In this document: one piece after another, positions 15,929 through 23,838 of the stretch | Layout: each line of letters begins with the position of its first letter | How positions within the stretch are numbered: the stretch's first letter is position 1 | Source of the DNA: CAZADA01 sp964636945 | GTDB taxonomy: Bacteria; Pseudomonadota; Alphaproteobacteria; Caulobacterales; Maricaulaceae | NCBI GenBank assembly: GCA_964636945.1 | Contig: CAZWVH010000040.1 | Coordinates: forward strand, 1 to 25,285 | Reading direction: 5' to 3' | Length of the DNA stretch: 25,285 nt | Made by a program: the position numbers and the translations under genes | The notes under the pieces: model-generated | Database searches by the model: none | Seen by the model: the letters and a program-made list of their open reading frames with translations, nothing else | Told to the model about the DNA's origin: nothing

Positions 15929-17152
15929 TCAATTATCAATCTCCAGCGAGAAAAGCCGCCGGTGCTCCGCCATGGCCATCCGATCGGTCATCGCAGAGAT
16001 ATAGTCGGCCACAACGCGCGCTGTTGTCAGCTCTCGCGGACCCTCAGCCATTTGGCGCACCTTAGTGGGCAGAACGCTTGGCTCATCGACAAATGCGGCG
16101 AATAGCTCACGCACAATACGGCGCGCTCGGCTCATTTTTCGATTCACTTTGTAATGCCGATACATATTCTCGAACAAGAAGGCGCGCAAATGGCGCTCCT
16201 GCTCATTTAATGCGGCAGAAAACGCCACAATTGGCCGATCGCCAGAACGCACCTCATCTGGGCTGGTGGGTTCGAGCTCGCCAATGCGCGCTTGCGTCTC
16301 GCTTACCAGATCACCGACCATCACGCCAATAAGCCGTCGCACTGCTCCGTGGATGACGCGATCTTCGTCGGCATGCGGGTAACGCTTGCACACGTCTTTG
16401 ATGGCGGGGCCAACCAAGGGAAGCTCGCGCAAGTCATCCAGCGTGAACAATCCCTCTCGCAATCCATCATCAATATCATGATTGGTGTAGGCAATGTCGT
16501 CGGACAAGGCTGCGACCTGCGCTTCGGGTCCGGCATAGGTGGTGAGTTCAAGGTCGGGCCATTGCTCGTAAGAACTCAGCGCCCATGGCAAATCGTCCTC
16601 ACCTTGGTCCGATTCCAAAATCGGGCCGTTGTGTTTGACCACGCCCTCAAGGGTTTCCCATGTGAGGTTGAGCCCGTCGAATTCGGCGTAGCGCGCTTCC
16701 AATTTGGTGACGATCCGTAAGGTTTGCGCATTGTGATCAAAGCCGCCAAAATCAGCCATGGCCTCAGCGAGGGCGGTTTCTCCGGCATGACCAAAGGGCG
16801 GATGGCCCAAATCGTGCGCTAACGCCAACGCCTCAGCCAAATCTTCGTCCAGGCCCAGGGTGCGGGTGATGGAGCGCGCGATCTGCGCCACTTCCAAGGA
16901 ATGGGTCAGGCGTGTGCGATAATCATCGCCCTCATGCGCGACAAACACCTGCGTCTTGTGTTTCAATCGCCTGAAGGCGGACGAATGAATGATGCGATCG
17001 CGGTCGCGTTGAAACTCGTTGCGGGTGACGCTATTGGGCTCGTCGATCACCCGGCCGCGGCTTTTCCACGGATCGCTGGCATATGCCGCTCGCCAGTGCT
17101 CTCCAGTGCGAACTGTCGCGCCAGGTGATGTTATTGATGCAGAAGCAACCAT
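15929..17152 (-). CDS. dgt: Deoxyguanosinetriphosphate triphosphohydrolase-like protein (dNTPase)
   Basis: This HD-domain enzyme hydrolyses dNTPs to deoxynucleosides and triphosphate, adjusting dNTP pools. The 407-residue protein has RRLKHKTQVF and YRTRLTHSLEVAQIAR (H84), then the HDLGHPPFGHAGE signature (H113-D114), and a later ALSDDIAYTNHDIDDGL segment providing a further metal ligand. Length fits the type 2 Dgt-like family common in alphaproteobacteria. It is divergent from erpA with only 47 bp between starts, and it heads the long minus-strand block. Confidence 0.94.
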   Translation of the reverse strand: MVASASITSPGATVRTGEHWRAAYASDPWKSRGRVIDEPNSVTRNEFQRDRDRIIHSSAFRRLKHKTQVFVAHEGDDYRTRLTHSLEVAQIARSITRTLGLDEDLAEALALAHDLGHPPFGHAGETALAEAMADFGGFDHNAQTLRIVTKLEARYAEFDGLNLTWETLEGVVKHNGPILESDQGEDDLPWALSSYEQWPDLELTTYAGPEAQVAALSDDIAYTNHDIDDGLREGLFTLDDLRELPLVGPAIKDVCKRYPHADEDRVIHGAVRRLIGVMVGDLVSETQARIGELEPTSPDEVRSGDRPIVAFSAALNEQERHLRAFLFENMYRHYKVNRKMSRARRIVRELFAAFVDEPSVLPTKVRQMAEGPRELTTARVVADYISAMTDRMAMAEHRRLFSLEIDN

Positions 17153-17199
17153 ATCTGAAGGTAACTGAATTCGGTCCTACAAAGAAGGCAGAGCTTAAC

Positions 17200-17538
17200 A
17201 TGTCTGATCGTCCCAATCTGGATATCCGCCTATCGGACGCTGCGGCAAGCCGCATTCGCGAAATCACCACGTCGCCGGACAAACAGTTTCTGCGGGTCGC
17301 AGTGAAGGGCGGCGGCTGCTCGGGCTTTTCTTATGTCTTTGATTTTGCAAAAGAACCCAATCAGGACGATGTGGTGATCGAGCGCGATGGCGCGCGCGTC
17401 CTGGTGGATGAAATGTCTGTCCCTTTCTTAGGAGGGGCCGAACTTGATTTTGTGGACAACCTTATTGGCGCCACGTTTCAAATCCACAACCCTAACGCAA
17501 CGGCAGCCTGTGGTTGCGGGACAAGCTTTTCGGTCTAA
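17200..17538 (+). CDS. erpA: Iron-sulfur cluster insertion protein ErpA / A-type carrier
   Basis: A-type carrier that accepts Fe-S clusters and delivers them to apoproteins. The 112-residue protein has the three conserved cysteines: C40 in GGGCSGF, and C104 and C106 in CGCGTSF. It has the normal ending SFSV and the GGAELDFVDNLIGATF segment of the family. The start is ATG 17200 by homology (MSDRPNLDIRLSDAA); the open frame to 17083 lies inside dgt. ErpA is preferred over IscA by its ErpA-like neighbourhood beside dgt, but the two are hard to separate by sequence alone. Promoters of erpA and dgt must lie back to back. Confidence 0.92.
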   Translation: MSDRPNLDIRLSDAAASRIREITTSPDKQFLRVAVKGGGCSGFSYVFDFAKEPNQDDVVIERDGARVLVDEMSVPFLGGAELDFVDNLIGATFQIHNPNATAACGCGTSFSV

Positions 17539-17561
17539 CGCACCGCACTGAGAGAGGTGAT

Positions 17562-17619
17562 GCAGGTGTCAATTGCAGGTGCGTTAACAGTGTTGTAGCG
17601 TGTTCTTGAGAACACCTGC
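17562..17619. promoter_or_regulatory. Nested repeats between erpA and the hypothetical gene
   Basis: Two direct copies of GCAGGTG (17562-17568 and 17575-17581) are followed by the reverse-complement CACCTGC (17613-17619). Overlapping its end is a dyad, GTGTTCT-tg-AGAACAC (17600-17615). The region could be an operator for the downstream gene or an erpA 3' hairpin. There is no U-run typical of an intrinsic terminator. Confidence 0.45.
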
Positions 17620-17652
17620 CGTAGCCGGGGGACGGCAAGCAGGGAGTTGTGA

Positions 17653-18195
17653 ATGCGGGGACGAGCGAGTGGTTTTTATCTCGGCGTCTTAGGCGTCGTG
17701 TTGGTTTGCGCAGCAGCGGCTGGCGCGTTTTTCGTGACATTGTACGTCTTTGACCAAGGTTACGTGGCGCCGGGACAGACAAATTTGGCTTACGCCGCGG
17801 CCGTTGTGTTGGGCATCGTTTTTGCGCTGCCAGGATTGGGCCTGATTTGGATGGCCGACATGGTCAACGAAATGGCGGCGCTTCGGCGCGCGATCGCGAT
17901 CCAGACTCAAACAGCAGAGAAGACCAGCGCCGCATTGATGGATGTGGCCGGCGCGCTGGATGGACTGGCCATGGCCGATGCGCCCGCGCGCACCTCCCGC
18001 GAGCTTGCGCCCCTCGATGTGTACGACGAAGTGGATATGGCGCCCGCGCCTTTGCGCGACGAACGCCATCCTCCGCCCGCTCCTTACCGCAACGGCCATA
18101 GTTCCTTTGATGACCCCAGGCATGACTGGCAACCCTCAACCGAGGACGAACGGCGCGGTTGGTCCGACGATGACGACGATTTTGAACGCATTTAA
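17653..18195 (+). CDS. Small membrane protein of unknown function
   Basis: I do not recognise this 180-residue protein. It has two TM segments (about residues 8-31 and 46-68), then a charged, probably coiled-coil stretch (about 70-100), and a long proline- and acid-rich cytosolic-looking tail that ends SDDDDDFERI. The ATG at 17653 has AGGGAG six bases upstream, which makes translation likely. It lies between erpA and xth, 16 bp before xth, and is probably cotranscribed with it. Composition matches its neighbours. No catalytic motif is visible; a scaffold or signalling role would be guesswork. Confidence 0.75.
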   Translation: MRGRASGFYLGVLGVVLVCAAAAGAFFVTLYVFDQGYVAPGQTNLAYAAAVVLGIVFALPGLGLIWMADMVNEMAALRRAIAIQTQTAEKTSAALMDVAGALDGLAMADAPARTSRELAPLDVYDEVDMAPAPLRDERHPPPAPYRNGHSSFDDPRHDWQPSTEDERRGWSDDDDDFERI

Positions 18196-18211
18196 AGTCG
18201 GGGCTTAGTCA

Positions 18212-19000
18212 ATGTCCCTGAGTGTCGCTTCGTGGAACGTCAATTCCATCAATGCCCGCCTGCCAACCGTCTTGGAGTGGCTCAAGTCAACCAATCCGGA
18301 CGTGGCGTGCCTGCAAGAAATCAAATGCGTGGACGACAAATTTCCCCGCATAGAGATTGAGGCGCTGGGCTATAACGCCGAAGTCCACGGGCAAAAGAGC
18401 TATAATGGCGTCGCAATTTTGTCGAAGCATCCCGTGGACGACGTGCGCCGCGGCCTGCCGGGCGATACCAGTGACGAACAAGCCCGCTACATGGAAGCCG
18501 TGATCACGCCGGAAGGACGAACGCCGATGCGCGTGGCGTCGATCTATCTGCCCAATGGCAATCCCATCACGACGGAAAAGTTCGACTATAAACTCGCCTG
18601 GTTTGAACGCTTGCGCGCGCGCGCGGCGGCGTTGCGGGCGGGCGAAGAAGCCGTGGTGCTGGCCGGTGATTACAATGTGATCCCACGCGATGTGGACGTG
18701 CACGATCCAGTCGCTTGGGCGGATGACGCCCTGCTCCAGCCCCAATCACGCGCGCAGCTTAGGGCGCTCACATGGCTCGGTTATCTGGACGCCTACGAAG
18801 CCGTGGATGGCCGCGCCCACCAATACACGTTCTGGGACTATCAGGCTGGCGCGTGGCAAAAGGATAACGGCGTGCGCATCGATCATTTGATGCTCAGCCC
18901 GCAAGCCGCCGACCGATTGGAGACCGTGACCATCGATCGGGCTGCGCGCGGCATGGATAAGCCGTCTGATCATGCGCCGATCATTGGCGAATTTCAGTGA
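18212..19000 (+). CDS. xth: Exodeoxyribonuclease III
   Basis: This DNA repair enzyme of the EEP fold acts as AP endonuclease and 3'-exonuclease. The 262-residue protein has N9 in SWNVNS, E36 in LQEIKC, Y112 in IYLPNG, D153-N155 in GDYNVIP, D224 in RIDHLM, and D252-H253 in SDHAPI, all expected active-site residues. Length is normal. It starts 16 bp after the hypothetical membrane gene. Its last seven bases overlap the tail of the convergent btuD-like gene. Confidence 0.96.
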   Translation: MSLSVASWNVNSINARLPTVLEWLKSTNPDVACLQEIKCVDDKFPRIEIEALGYNAEVHGQKSYNGVAILSKHPVDDVRRGLPGDTSDEQARYMEAVITPEGRTPMRVASIYLPNGNPITTEKFDYKLAWFERLRARAAALRAGEEAVVLAGDYNVIPRDVDVHDPVAWADDALLQPQSRAQLRALTWLGYLDAYEAVDGRAHQYTFWDYQAGAWQKDNGVRIDHLMLSPQAADRLETVTIDRAARGMDKPSDHAPIIGEFQ

Positions 19001-19788
19001 TTTAAGACCCGGTCTACCGGACCGGTTATGTCGATGGCCAGATCGCCCTGTGGCGTTGCTCGCACCTCGGCCTCAACACCAAAGACCATTCCCAACCGCT
19101 CAGAAGTGATCGTCTCCCCAGGTGGCCCGTCCGCAACAATATCGCCCTTGTGCATCCACACCACGCGATCCGCGTAGCGCGCGACTAGTCCCACATCGTG
19201 CACCACCACCAATGCGCCGCCGCCCGCGTCGGTGAATCGGCGGATCAGCCCGAAAATGTGGTGTTGATGGCGCAAATCCAGCGATGCGGCCGGTTCATCG
19301 GCGAGCAGGAGCGGCGCTTCAGCGGCAAAGGCGCGCGCACAGTGCACGCGGGCCAATTCTCCGCCCGACAGGGTATCCGCGCGCCGGTTGGCAAGCTGAC
19401 TCAGGCCGCAGGAGCTGAGGGCGCGCTCAACAGCGGCGGCGTCCGCCTCGCTCAACCGACCCATCCCCGCGCCATGGGCAAACCGCCCCAACGCCACGAT
19501 ATCGCGCACCACATTGGGCCAGGCCAACGGTCGGGCTTGAGGCAAATAAGCCACGTGGCGCGCACGAATTTGGGGCGACAGCGTCTTCACGTCCAGACCC
19601 GCCAGTGTGGCGGCGCCCATGCATGTCGGTCCTAAGCCCAACATGGCGCGCAAAAGGCTGGTCTTGCCCGCGCCATTGGGACCGATGAGCGCCACAAATT
19701 CATTGGGGCCAATGCGCAAAGTCGCCTCATGGACCACATCGCGATCGCCGAGGCGAACGGTCAGGTTTTGCGTGATGATCTCAGTCAT
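18994..19788 (-). CDS. btuD: Cobalamin ABC transporter ATPase (BtuD-like)
   Basis: This 264-residue ABC ATPase energises import by the FecCD-type permease encoded upstream. Walker A is GPNGAGKT (36-43), the signature is LSGGE (140-144), Walker B is LLLADEP (160-166), and the H-loop histidine is H197. The family also serves iron-siderophore and haem uptake. B12 is chosen because the operon starts with a cobalamin riboswitch and includes btuB and btuF. The start ATG 19786-19788 overlaps the btuC stop by 8 bp, and the stop overlaps xth by 7 bp. Confidence 0.9.
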   Translation of the reverse strand: MTEIITQNLTVRLGDRDVVHEATLRIGPNEFVALIGPNGAGKTSLLRAMLGLGPTCMGAATLAGLDVKTLSPQIRARHVAYLPQARPLAWPNVVRDIVALGRFAHGAGMGRLSEADAAAVERALSSCGLSQLANRRADTLSGGELARVHCARAFAAEAPLLLADEPAASLDLRHQHHIFGLIRRFTDAGGGALVVVHDVGLVARYADRVVWMHKGDIVADGPPGETITSERLGMVFGVEAEVRATPQGDLAIDITGPVDRVLNH

Positions 19789-20785
19789 GCAGCCCCCTGC
19801 GCGACACTGCGATCCAGATAAATGCCGGCGCTCCGATCAATGCCGCAACCACGCCGAGTTTGAGTTCATTGGTGGTGGGCGCCAGACGCACGCCAATATC
19901 GGCCAGCACCACAATCACACCGCCCAGCAATGCGGCCGGCAACACAGTGCGCGCCGGACTATGGTCGACAAAGGGACGGACCAGATGGGGCGCCACAATG
20001 CCCACAAATCCCACCGCGCCGGCAATGGCCACGGCCGCGCCGGTGGCCAGGCCCGCTCCGGCGACCACGGCCAATCGCAGGCGTCGCAGATCGACGCCCA
20101 CGCCTGCGGCGGCCTCTTCTCCCAAGGTTAACGCCGTCAGGCCGCGACGCGAGACCGCCAAGGCCGCGAGGCCGATCACCATAAATGGCGCAGCAAATCC
20201 GATGTCATAAAAGCTGCGATTGGCGACAGAGCCGAGCATCCAACTCACCATGTCTGATAGGGTGAAGGGATTGGGCGCGAGGTTCATCAACAATGCCATC
20301 AGCGCGCCGGCCAAACTCGACAGGCCAACCCCAATTAAAATCAAGGTCACCACGGACGAAATCCGAAATGCGGCGATTGCCAAAAAGGCTGTTGCGGCCA
20401 GGGCGCCCACAACGGCCGCGGTCGGTAAGATAAACGGGCCCAGCGCGGCAAAGCCATAATAGAGCGATAATGTCGCCCCCAGCGCGGCGCTGGCCGACAC
20501 GCCAAGCACGCCCGGCTCGGCCAGCGGGTTGCGCAACAGCCCCTGCAGCGCCGCGCCGGATGCGCCAAGGGCGAGGCCCACCACATAGGCCGCCAAGGCG
20601 CGCGGCAAACGGATGTGCCACACAACCACCTCATCACCAGGCGCCCCGCCGCCCAGCAGCGCTGCAAACATGCGCCCTGGCGGCAGCGGTGTGGATCCAA
20701 GCGCACAGGCGCCCACAATCACTGCACCACTCAGAACGATTAATGCGGGGATTAAGACAGCGGTCGGAAGAGCTCTTTGGTTCAC
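19781..20785 (-). CDS. btuC: Cobalamin ABC transporter permease (BtuC-like, FecCD family)
   Basis: This is a 334-residue, about ten-span inner-membrane permease of the FecCD/BtuC family. Family blocks include RLPRALAAYVVGLALGASG, LQGLLRNPLAEPGVLGVSA and VGFVGIVAPHLVRPFVDH. It begins with GTG at 20783-20785, forming a GTGA overlap with the btuF stop, and its end overlaps btuD by 8 bp, so all three should be translationally coupled. It forms the channel for vitamin B12 with BtuD as ATPase. Iron-chelate transport is the alternative, less likely because of the riboswitch. Confidence 0.92.
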   Translation of the reverse strand: MNQRALPTAVLIPALIVLSGAVIVGACALGSTPLPPGRMFAALLGGGAPGDEVVVWHIRLPRALAAYVVGLALGASGAALQGLLRNPLAEPGVLGVSASAALGATLSLYYGFAALGPFILPTAAVVGALAATAFLAIAAFRISSVVTLILIGVGLSSLAGALMALLMNLAPNPFTLSDMVSWMLGSVANRSFYDIGFAAPFMVIGLAALAVSRRGLTALTLGEEAAAGVGVDLRRLRLAVVAGAGLATGAAVAIAGAVGFVGIVAPHLVRPFVDHSPARTVLPAALLGGVIVVLADIGVRLAPTTNELKLGVVAALIGAPAFIWIAVSRRGLHD

Positions 20786-21621
20786 GGGGCCGCCTTCTTT
20801 GAACGGCTGTCAGCGAGCGCCTCCACCGCGTCGACCAAATACCAGCCCGCACAGCTGGTCCAGGCCGCCTCCAGCTCCACCACGCCTTGCTCGGCCATGG
20901 CCTTGCGGGCGATGGGATGCCGGATGGCGGTCCACGCATTCACATTCGCCCAGCTGGAGCCAAAGAACGCCCCGGCGAACATATCCGGGAGCTGATACGC
21001 CAAGTGTTCCAACGGCAACTCACGCCAGCCCGCTTGGCGTTCAAAGTTGGTCAACCCCGCAGCGGTGAAGATCTCATGGACCAAAGAACCAGGGCCTGTG
21101 GTGACGCCGCCGGGCGTGACGTACAGTGCGCTGACTTCGTCGGACGGCGGTGTGATCGCGGCAAGTCTGGCCTCCATGTCCGCAATAAGGGCTTCCCCGC
21201 GCTCGGGAACCCCTAAGCCGGCGGCCACGTCGCGGGTCACGGCCTTAACGGAGTCGATGTCCGAGGCCCATCCCAACTGCAACACCGGCACGCCGGCGCG
21301 TTCGAAAAACGCAGCCGCGTTGGGCCCGCCGCCATAGCTGCGCACCACCAAATCGGGCTGGAGGACCAGCACGTCCTCGGCGCGACGCTGAACAGTGGGC
21401 AGGCCGGCGGCCGCATCGCGCATGTACGAGTAATCATCGCCCGCATGGGGCGACAAAGCCACGATCCGGTCGCGGTCGACGAGCTTGAGCACATATTGGT
21501 CGGCGCAATGGTCGAGGCTCACAATCCTTTGCGGCGCCGTATGCTCTGACTCAGCCAAATCCGGCTGTGCTGGCTGGCAGGCCAATAGTGTCGCCGCGCA
21601 AAGGATTGCGAACCTTTTCAT
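20782..21621 (-). CDS. btuF: Cobalamin-binding lipoprotein (BtuF-like, periplasmic binding protein)
   Basis: This 279-residue substrate-binding protein has a lipoprotein signal: the LLAC lipobox with C15 as the lipidation site (residues 1-15). The mature chain has the fold's RIVSLDHCADQ entry, VVRSYGGGPN, and a C-terminal lobe of the type found in B12/iron-chelate binding proteins. It would hold B12 in the periplasm and hand it to BtuCD. ATG 21619-21621 lies four bases after the btuB stop. E. coli BtuF is soluble; a lipid-anchored form here is a family variant. B12 specificity is inferred from the operon. Confidence 0.87.
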   Translation of the reverse strand: MKRFAILCAATLLACQPAQPDLAESEHTAPQRIVSLDHCADQYVLKLVDRDRIVALSPHAGDDYSYMRDAAAGLPTVQRRAEDVLVLQPDLVVRSYGGGPNAAAFFERAGVPVLQLGWASDIDSVKAVTRDVAAGLGVPERGEALIADMEARLAAITPPSDEVSALYVTPGGVTTGPGSLVHEIFTAAGLTNFERQAGWRELPLEHLAYQLPDMFAGAFFGSSWANVNAWTAIRHPIARKAMAEQGVVELEAAWTSCAGWYLVDAVEALADSRSKKAAP

Positions 21622-21625
21622 GGGG

Positions 21626-23503
21626 TTACTTCACCCTCACACCGACAAACACGCCCGCCCCGCGCTGAGACGCCCCAAACACGTCCATCACCTGTTCATC
21701 CAGCAGGTTTTCCCCTCGCAAGGTCAGCGCCAAGCGATCCGTGATCGGCACGGCCGCAGTGGCTGAGACCAAGACATAATCATCCAACGTGACGGTCTGG
21801 AATGTCCCAAAGTCGGTGTCGTCCTGCTCACCCACATAATCGAGGGCGAGGCCGGCTGTCAGACCGTCCCGCGATTGTGACGTCCACAATGCTGACACAG
21901 ACCCGGTGAGACTGGGCACGCGGATTTCGTCCTGGCCGCCGTCGTTTTCACTTTCGGTATAAGTCGCGGCGGCAAATAGGCTGAAGGCGTCCGAAAGCGC
22001 CCAGTCGCCAGCCGCCTCCACGCCTTTGCGCGTACTCTCGCCGGTACGATTGGCCGGAGAGGACGTAAAATCGGGATTGAACACGGTGAAGATTTCGTCT
22101 TCGAGCTCGGCCTGAAAATAGGTCACTGATGTATTGGCGACGCCGAAAACCGACTGGTCCCAGCCGATTTCCCAGCTGGTGGAGCGTTCGGGCTGCAGAT
22201 TGGGATCACCGATAAAACTACCGGGAAAAAAGCCGAACAGTTCAGTGAAGGTGGGGTTTTTGACGCCCTGACCGGCGCTGGCGCGCAATTTGCCGCCAAA
22301 CTCAAAACTATACGCCGCCCCTGCGCGCCACGTGGTGGCGTCCTCAAACCGACCGTCATTGTCGTCATGGCGCGCAGACAGATTGAGCGCCGCCGGTCCC
22401 GCTGAGAGCCGGTATTCGCCAGCAAAACCAATGGTCTGGAACGACTGGCTTTGATTGGGATCGCCAAAGGCGGTGTTAAGCGAAACGCGCTCATAGTCCT
22501 CATTTTCGACCTCCGTGAGGCCGCTCAGTGTGTGCACCACAGTGCCAGAGCCGAACATCACCGATGGCGAGTATGAGATTTTCGTCCGCTGACCCGTGGT
22601 GGAGTCGGTGAAGGCCCCATCGGCGAAATTATCGCGATGGGTTTGGGCAAATGAGGCGCGGGCGATATGATCGACAAGCCCTGTCGCACCGTGCAATGAG
22701 AGGCCGGCCAGAAGCTGCTCGCTCTCGGTTTCTCGGTCCACATCATTGAGCAGGCCGTCAAAATCCGTGTCGGCGTCAAAGGCCACTGTGGCCTCGCCAA
22801 AACGCACCAGACTGGTCAGGCGCCAATCCTCGCTGAAGTCCAGGCCAGCGCGCAGGGCGGCCGACCAGGCGTCCGATCCGTCCTCTTCCCCGCCAAGGCC
22901 CGAGGTGTCCACGCCGTCAGTGCGGGAGCCCGAAGCGAAAGCGCCAATATAGCCGCCGTCGAATTGCCCGTCATAGGCAAGCTCTGCGCGCGCGGTTTCA
23001 AACGAGCCGTATTCAGCCAGTCCACGCAGGCCCTCTCCGCCCGTTGTCACTGACACCACACCACCAATCGCGTCCGAACCATAGAGCGCCGATTGTTCGC
23101 CGCGCGCCACCTCGATGCGCGCAATATCCAGTCCAGACCAAAGGCCGAAGTCGGTTTCGCCCGTCACCGGATCGGACACTTCGATCCCATCGATCAACAC
23201 CAAGGTATGGTTGGCCTCCGCCCCGCGCATGCGCACCTGGGTCAGCCCGCCCAATGCGCCCGATCGCGACACGGCGACGCCGGGCGCTGCGCGTAAACTG
23301 TCGGCCAGGTAGGGCGCGTTGCGGATCTCAAGCTGTTCGAGATCAAGCGTGAACACCGATGATGTGACGTCGCCACTGTTCACCGGGCGCAGCCCTGCAA
23401 CGTCAATCACGTCAATGGATTGCTCGGCCGTCTCGCCATCATCCTGAGCAATCGCGGCCAAAGGCGCGCACACAATGACGCCAACGCACAAAACGTAACG
23501 CAT
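21626..23503 (-). CDS. btuB: TonB-dependent vitamin B12 receptor (BtuB-like)
   Basis: This 625-residue outer-membrane receptor has a signal peptide (about residues 1-20), a TonB-box-like DVIDVAG (31-37), a plug domain (about 45-155) with LVLIDGIEVSDP and RIEVARGEQSALYGSDAIGGVV, and a beta-barrel ending at GVFVGVRVK. Size matches BtuB (about 600). An Asp-rich segment at 243-256 (DADTDFDGLLNDVD) resembles a calcium-binding loop; E. coli BtuB also binds calcium through aspartates. The terminal residue is Lys instead of the usual aromatic. Ribosome site AGGGGA (23509-23514) is five bases before ATG 23501-23503. A cobalamin riboswitch controls the leader. Confidence 0.92.
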   Translation of the reverse strand: MRYVLCVGVIVCAPLAAIAQDDGETAEQSIDVIDVAGLRPVNSGDVTSSVFTLDLEQLEIRNAPYLADSLRAAPGVAVSRSGALGGLTQVRMRGAEANHTLVLIDGIEVSDPVTGETDFGLWSGLDIARIEVARGEQSALYGSDAIGGVVSVTTGGEGLRGLAEYGSFETARAELAYDGQFDGGYIGAFASGSRTDGVDTSGLGGEEDGSDAWSAALRAGLDFSEDWRLTSLVRFGEATVAFDADTDFDGLLNDVDRETESEQLLAGLSLHGATGLVDHIARASFAQTHRDNFADGAFTDSTTGQRTKISYSPSVMFGSGTVVHTLSGLTEVENEDYERVSLNTAFGDPNQSQSFQTIGFAGEYRLSAGPAALNLSARHDDNDGRFEDATTWRAGAAYSFEFGGKLRASAGQGVKNPTFTELFGFFPGSFIGDPNLQPERSTSWEIGWDQSVFGVANTSVTYFQAELEDEIFTVFNPDFTSSPANRTGESTRKGVEAAGDWALSDAFSLFAAATYTESENDGGQDEIRVPSLTGSVSALWTSQSRDGLTAGLALDYVGEQDDTDFGTFQTVTLDDYVLVSATAAVPITDRLALTLRGENLLDEQVMDVFGASQRGAGVFVGVRVK

Positions 23504-23670
23504 GGGTATCCCCTCTTCTCGCCCATCCGCGCCATCGCTCAGCGAGACCGGGCTTACGACATCAACCCCATCGCAATAGCGATGCGACAGCGGGGCGTTG
23601 ACATGTCGTTTCAGGGGAAAACGCGTTTCCCGTCCTCAATGGCTGGTCCCGGCCACAGAACGAACGACGC
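23504..23670 (-). promoter_or_regulatory. Structured btuB leader (candidate riboswitch expression platform)
   Basis: These 167 bases separate the B12 aptamer from btuB. A long interrupted stem-loop occupies 23556-23609: ACGACAT, CAAC and CCCC on one arm pair with the 23556-23569 arm, with an inner ATCGC/GCGAT hairpin. A second hairpin, GGGAAA/TTTCCC, lies at 23615-23631. Its 3' arm includes UCCCC, which overlaps UCCCCU (23613-23618), complementary to the AGGGGA ribosome site at 23509-23514. No U-run follows either hairpin. This favours translational or Rho-dependent control, which is inference. Confidence 0.5.
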
Positions 23671-23838
23671 GACGGCAGGTCTCCTGGCTCGCCGATCACT
23701 GCCTGAGGCCGCCTTCCCAGAGCGCCCAAGGGGCGTGTCCAGTGGCGATGTGGCCGTTGGCTCCCGGCTGACAGTTGCGGGTACAGCCCCGGATTTACAC
23801 CGGGTTCCCTCTTAGCTTTGGATTAGCAAAGCACCGTC
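23671..23838 (-). ncRNA. Cobalamin (adenosylcobalamin/B12) riboswitch aptamer
   Basis: Read on the minus strand, the region holds the conserved order of the cobalamin aptamer: GGTGC (23831-23835), a GCTTTG/CAAAGC hairpin, the AGAGGGAA element followed by CCGGTG, AATCCGGGGCTGTACCCGC and CAACTGT, and finally the B12 box GCCAGGAGACCTGCC (plus strand 23674-23688). GACGG (23834-23838) and CCGTC (23671-23675) close the P1 stem. The riboswitch sits 168 bp upstream of btuB and is expected to switch off btuB-btuF-btuC-btuD when B12 is sufficient. The 5' base of P1 is the final G of the upstream amidohydrolase stop codon. Confidence 0.95.

Noticed and set aside
17600..17615. SOS box or intrinsic terminator after erpA
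   Set aside because: GTTC-N4-GAAC has the wrong orientation and spacing for LexA, and no U-run follows as a terminator would need.
18994..21621. Siderophore or haem uptake system
   Set aside because: The ABC components alone would allow it, but the cobalamin riboswitch and BtuB-type receptor at the operon head favour B12.
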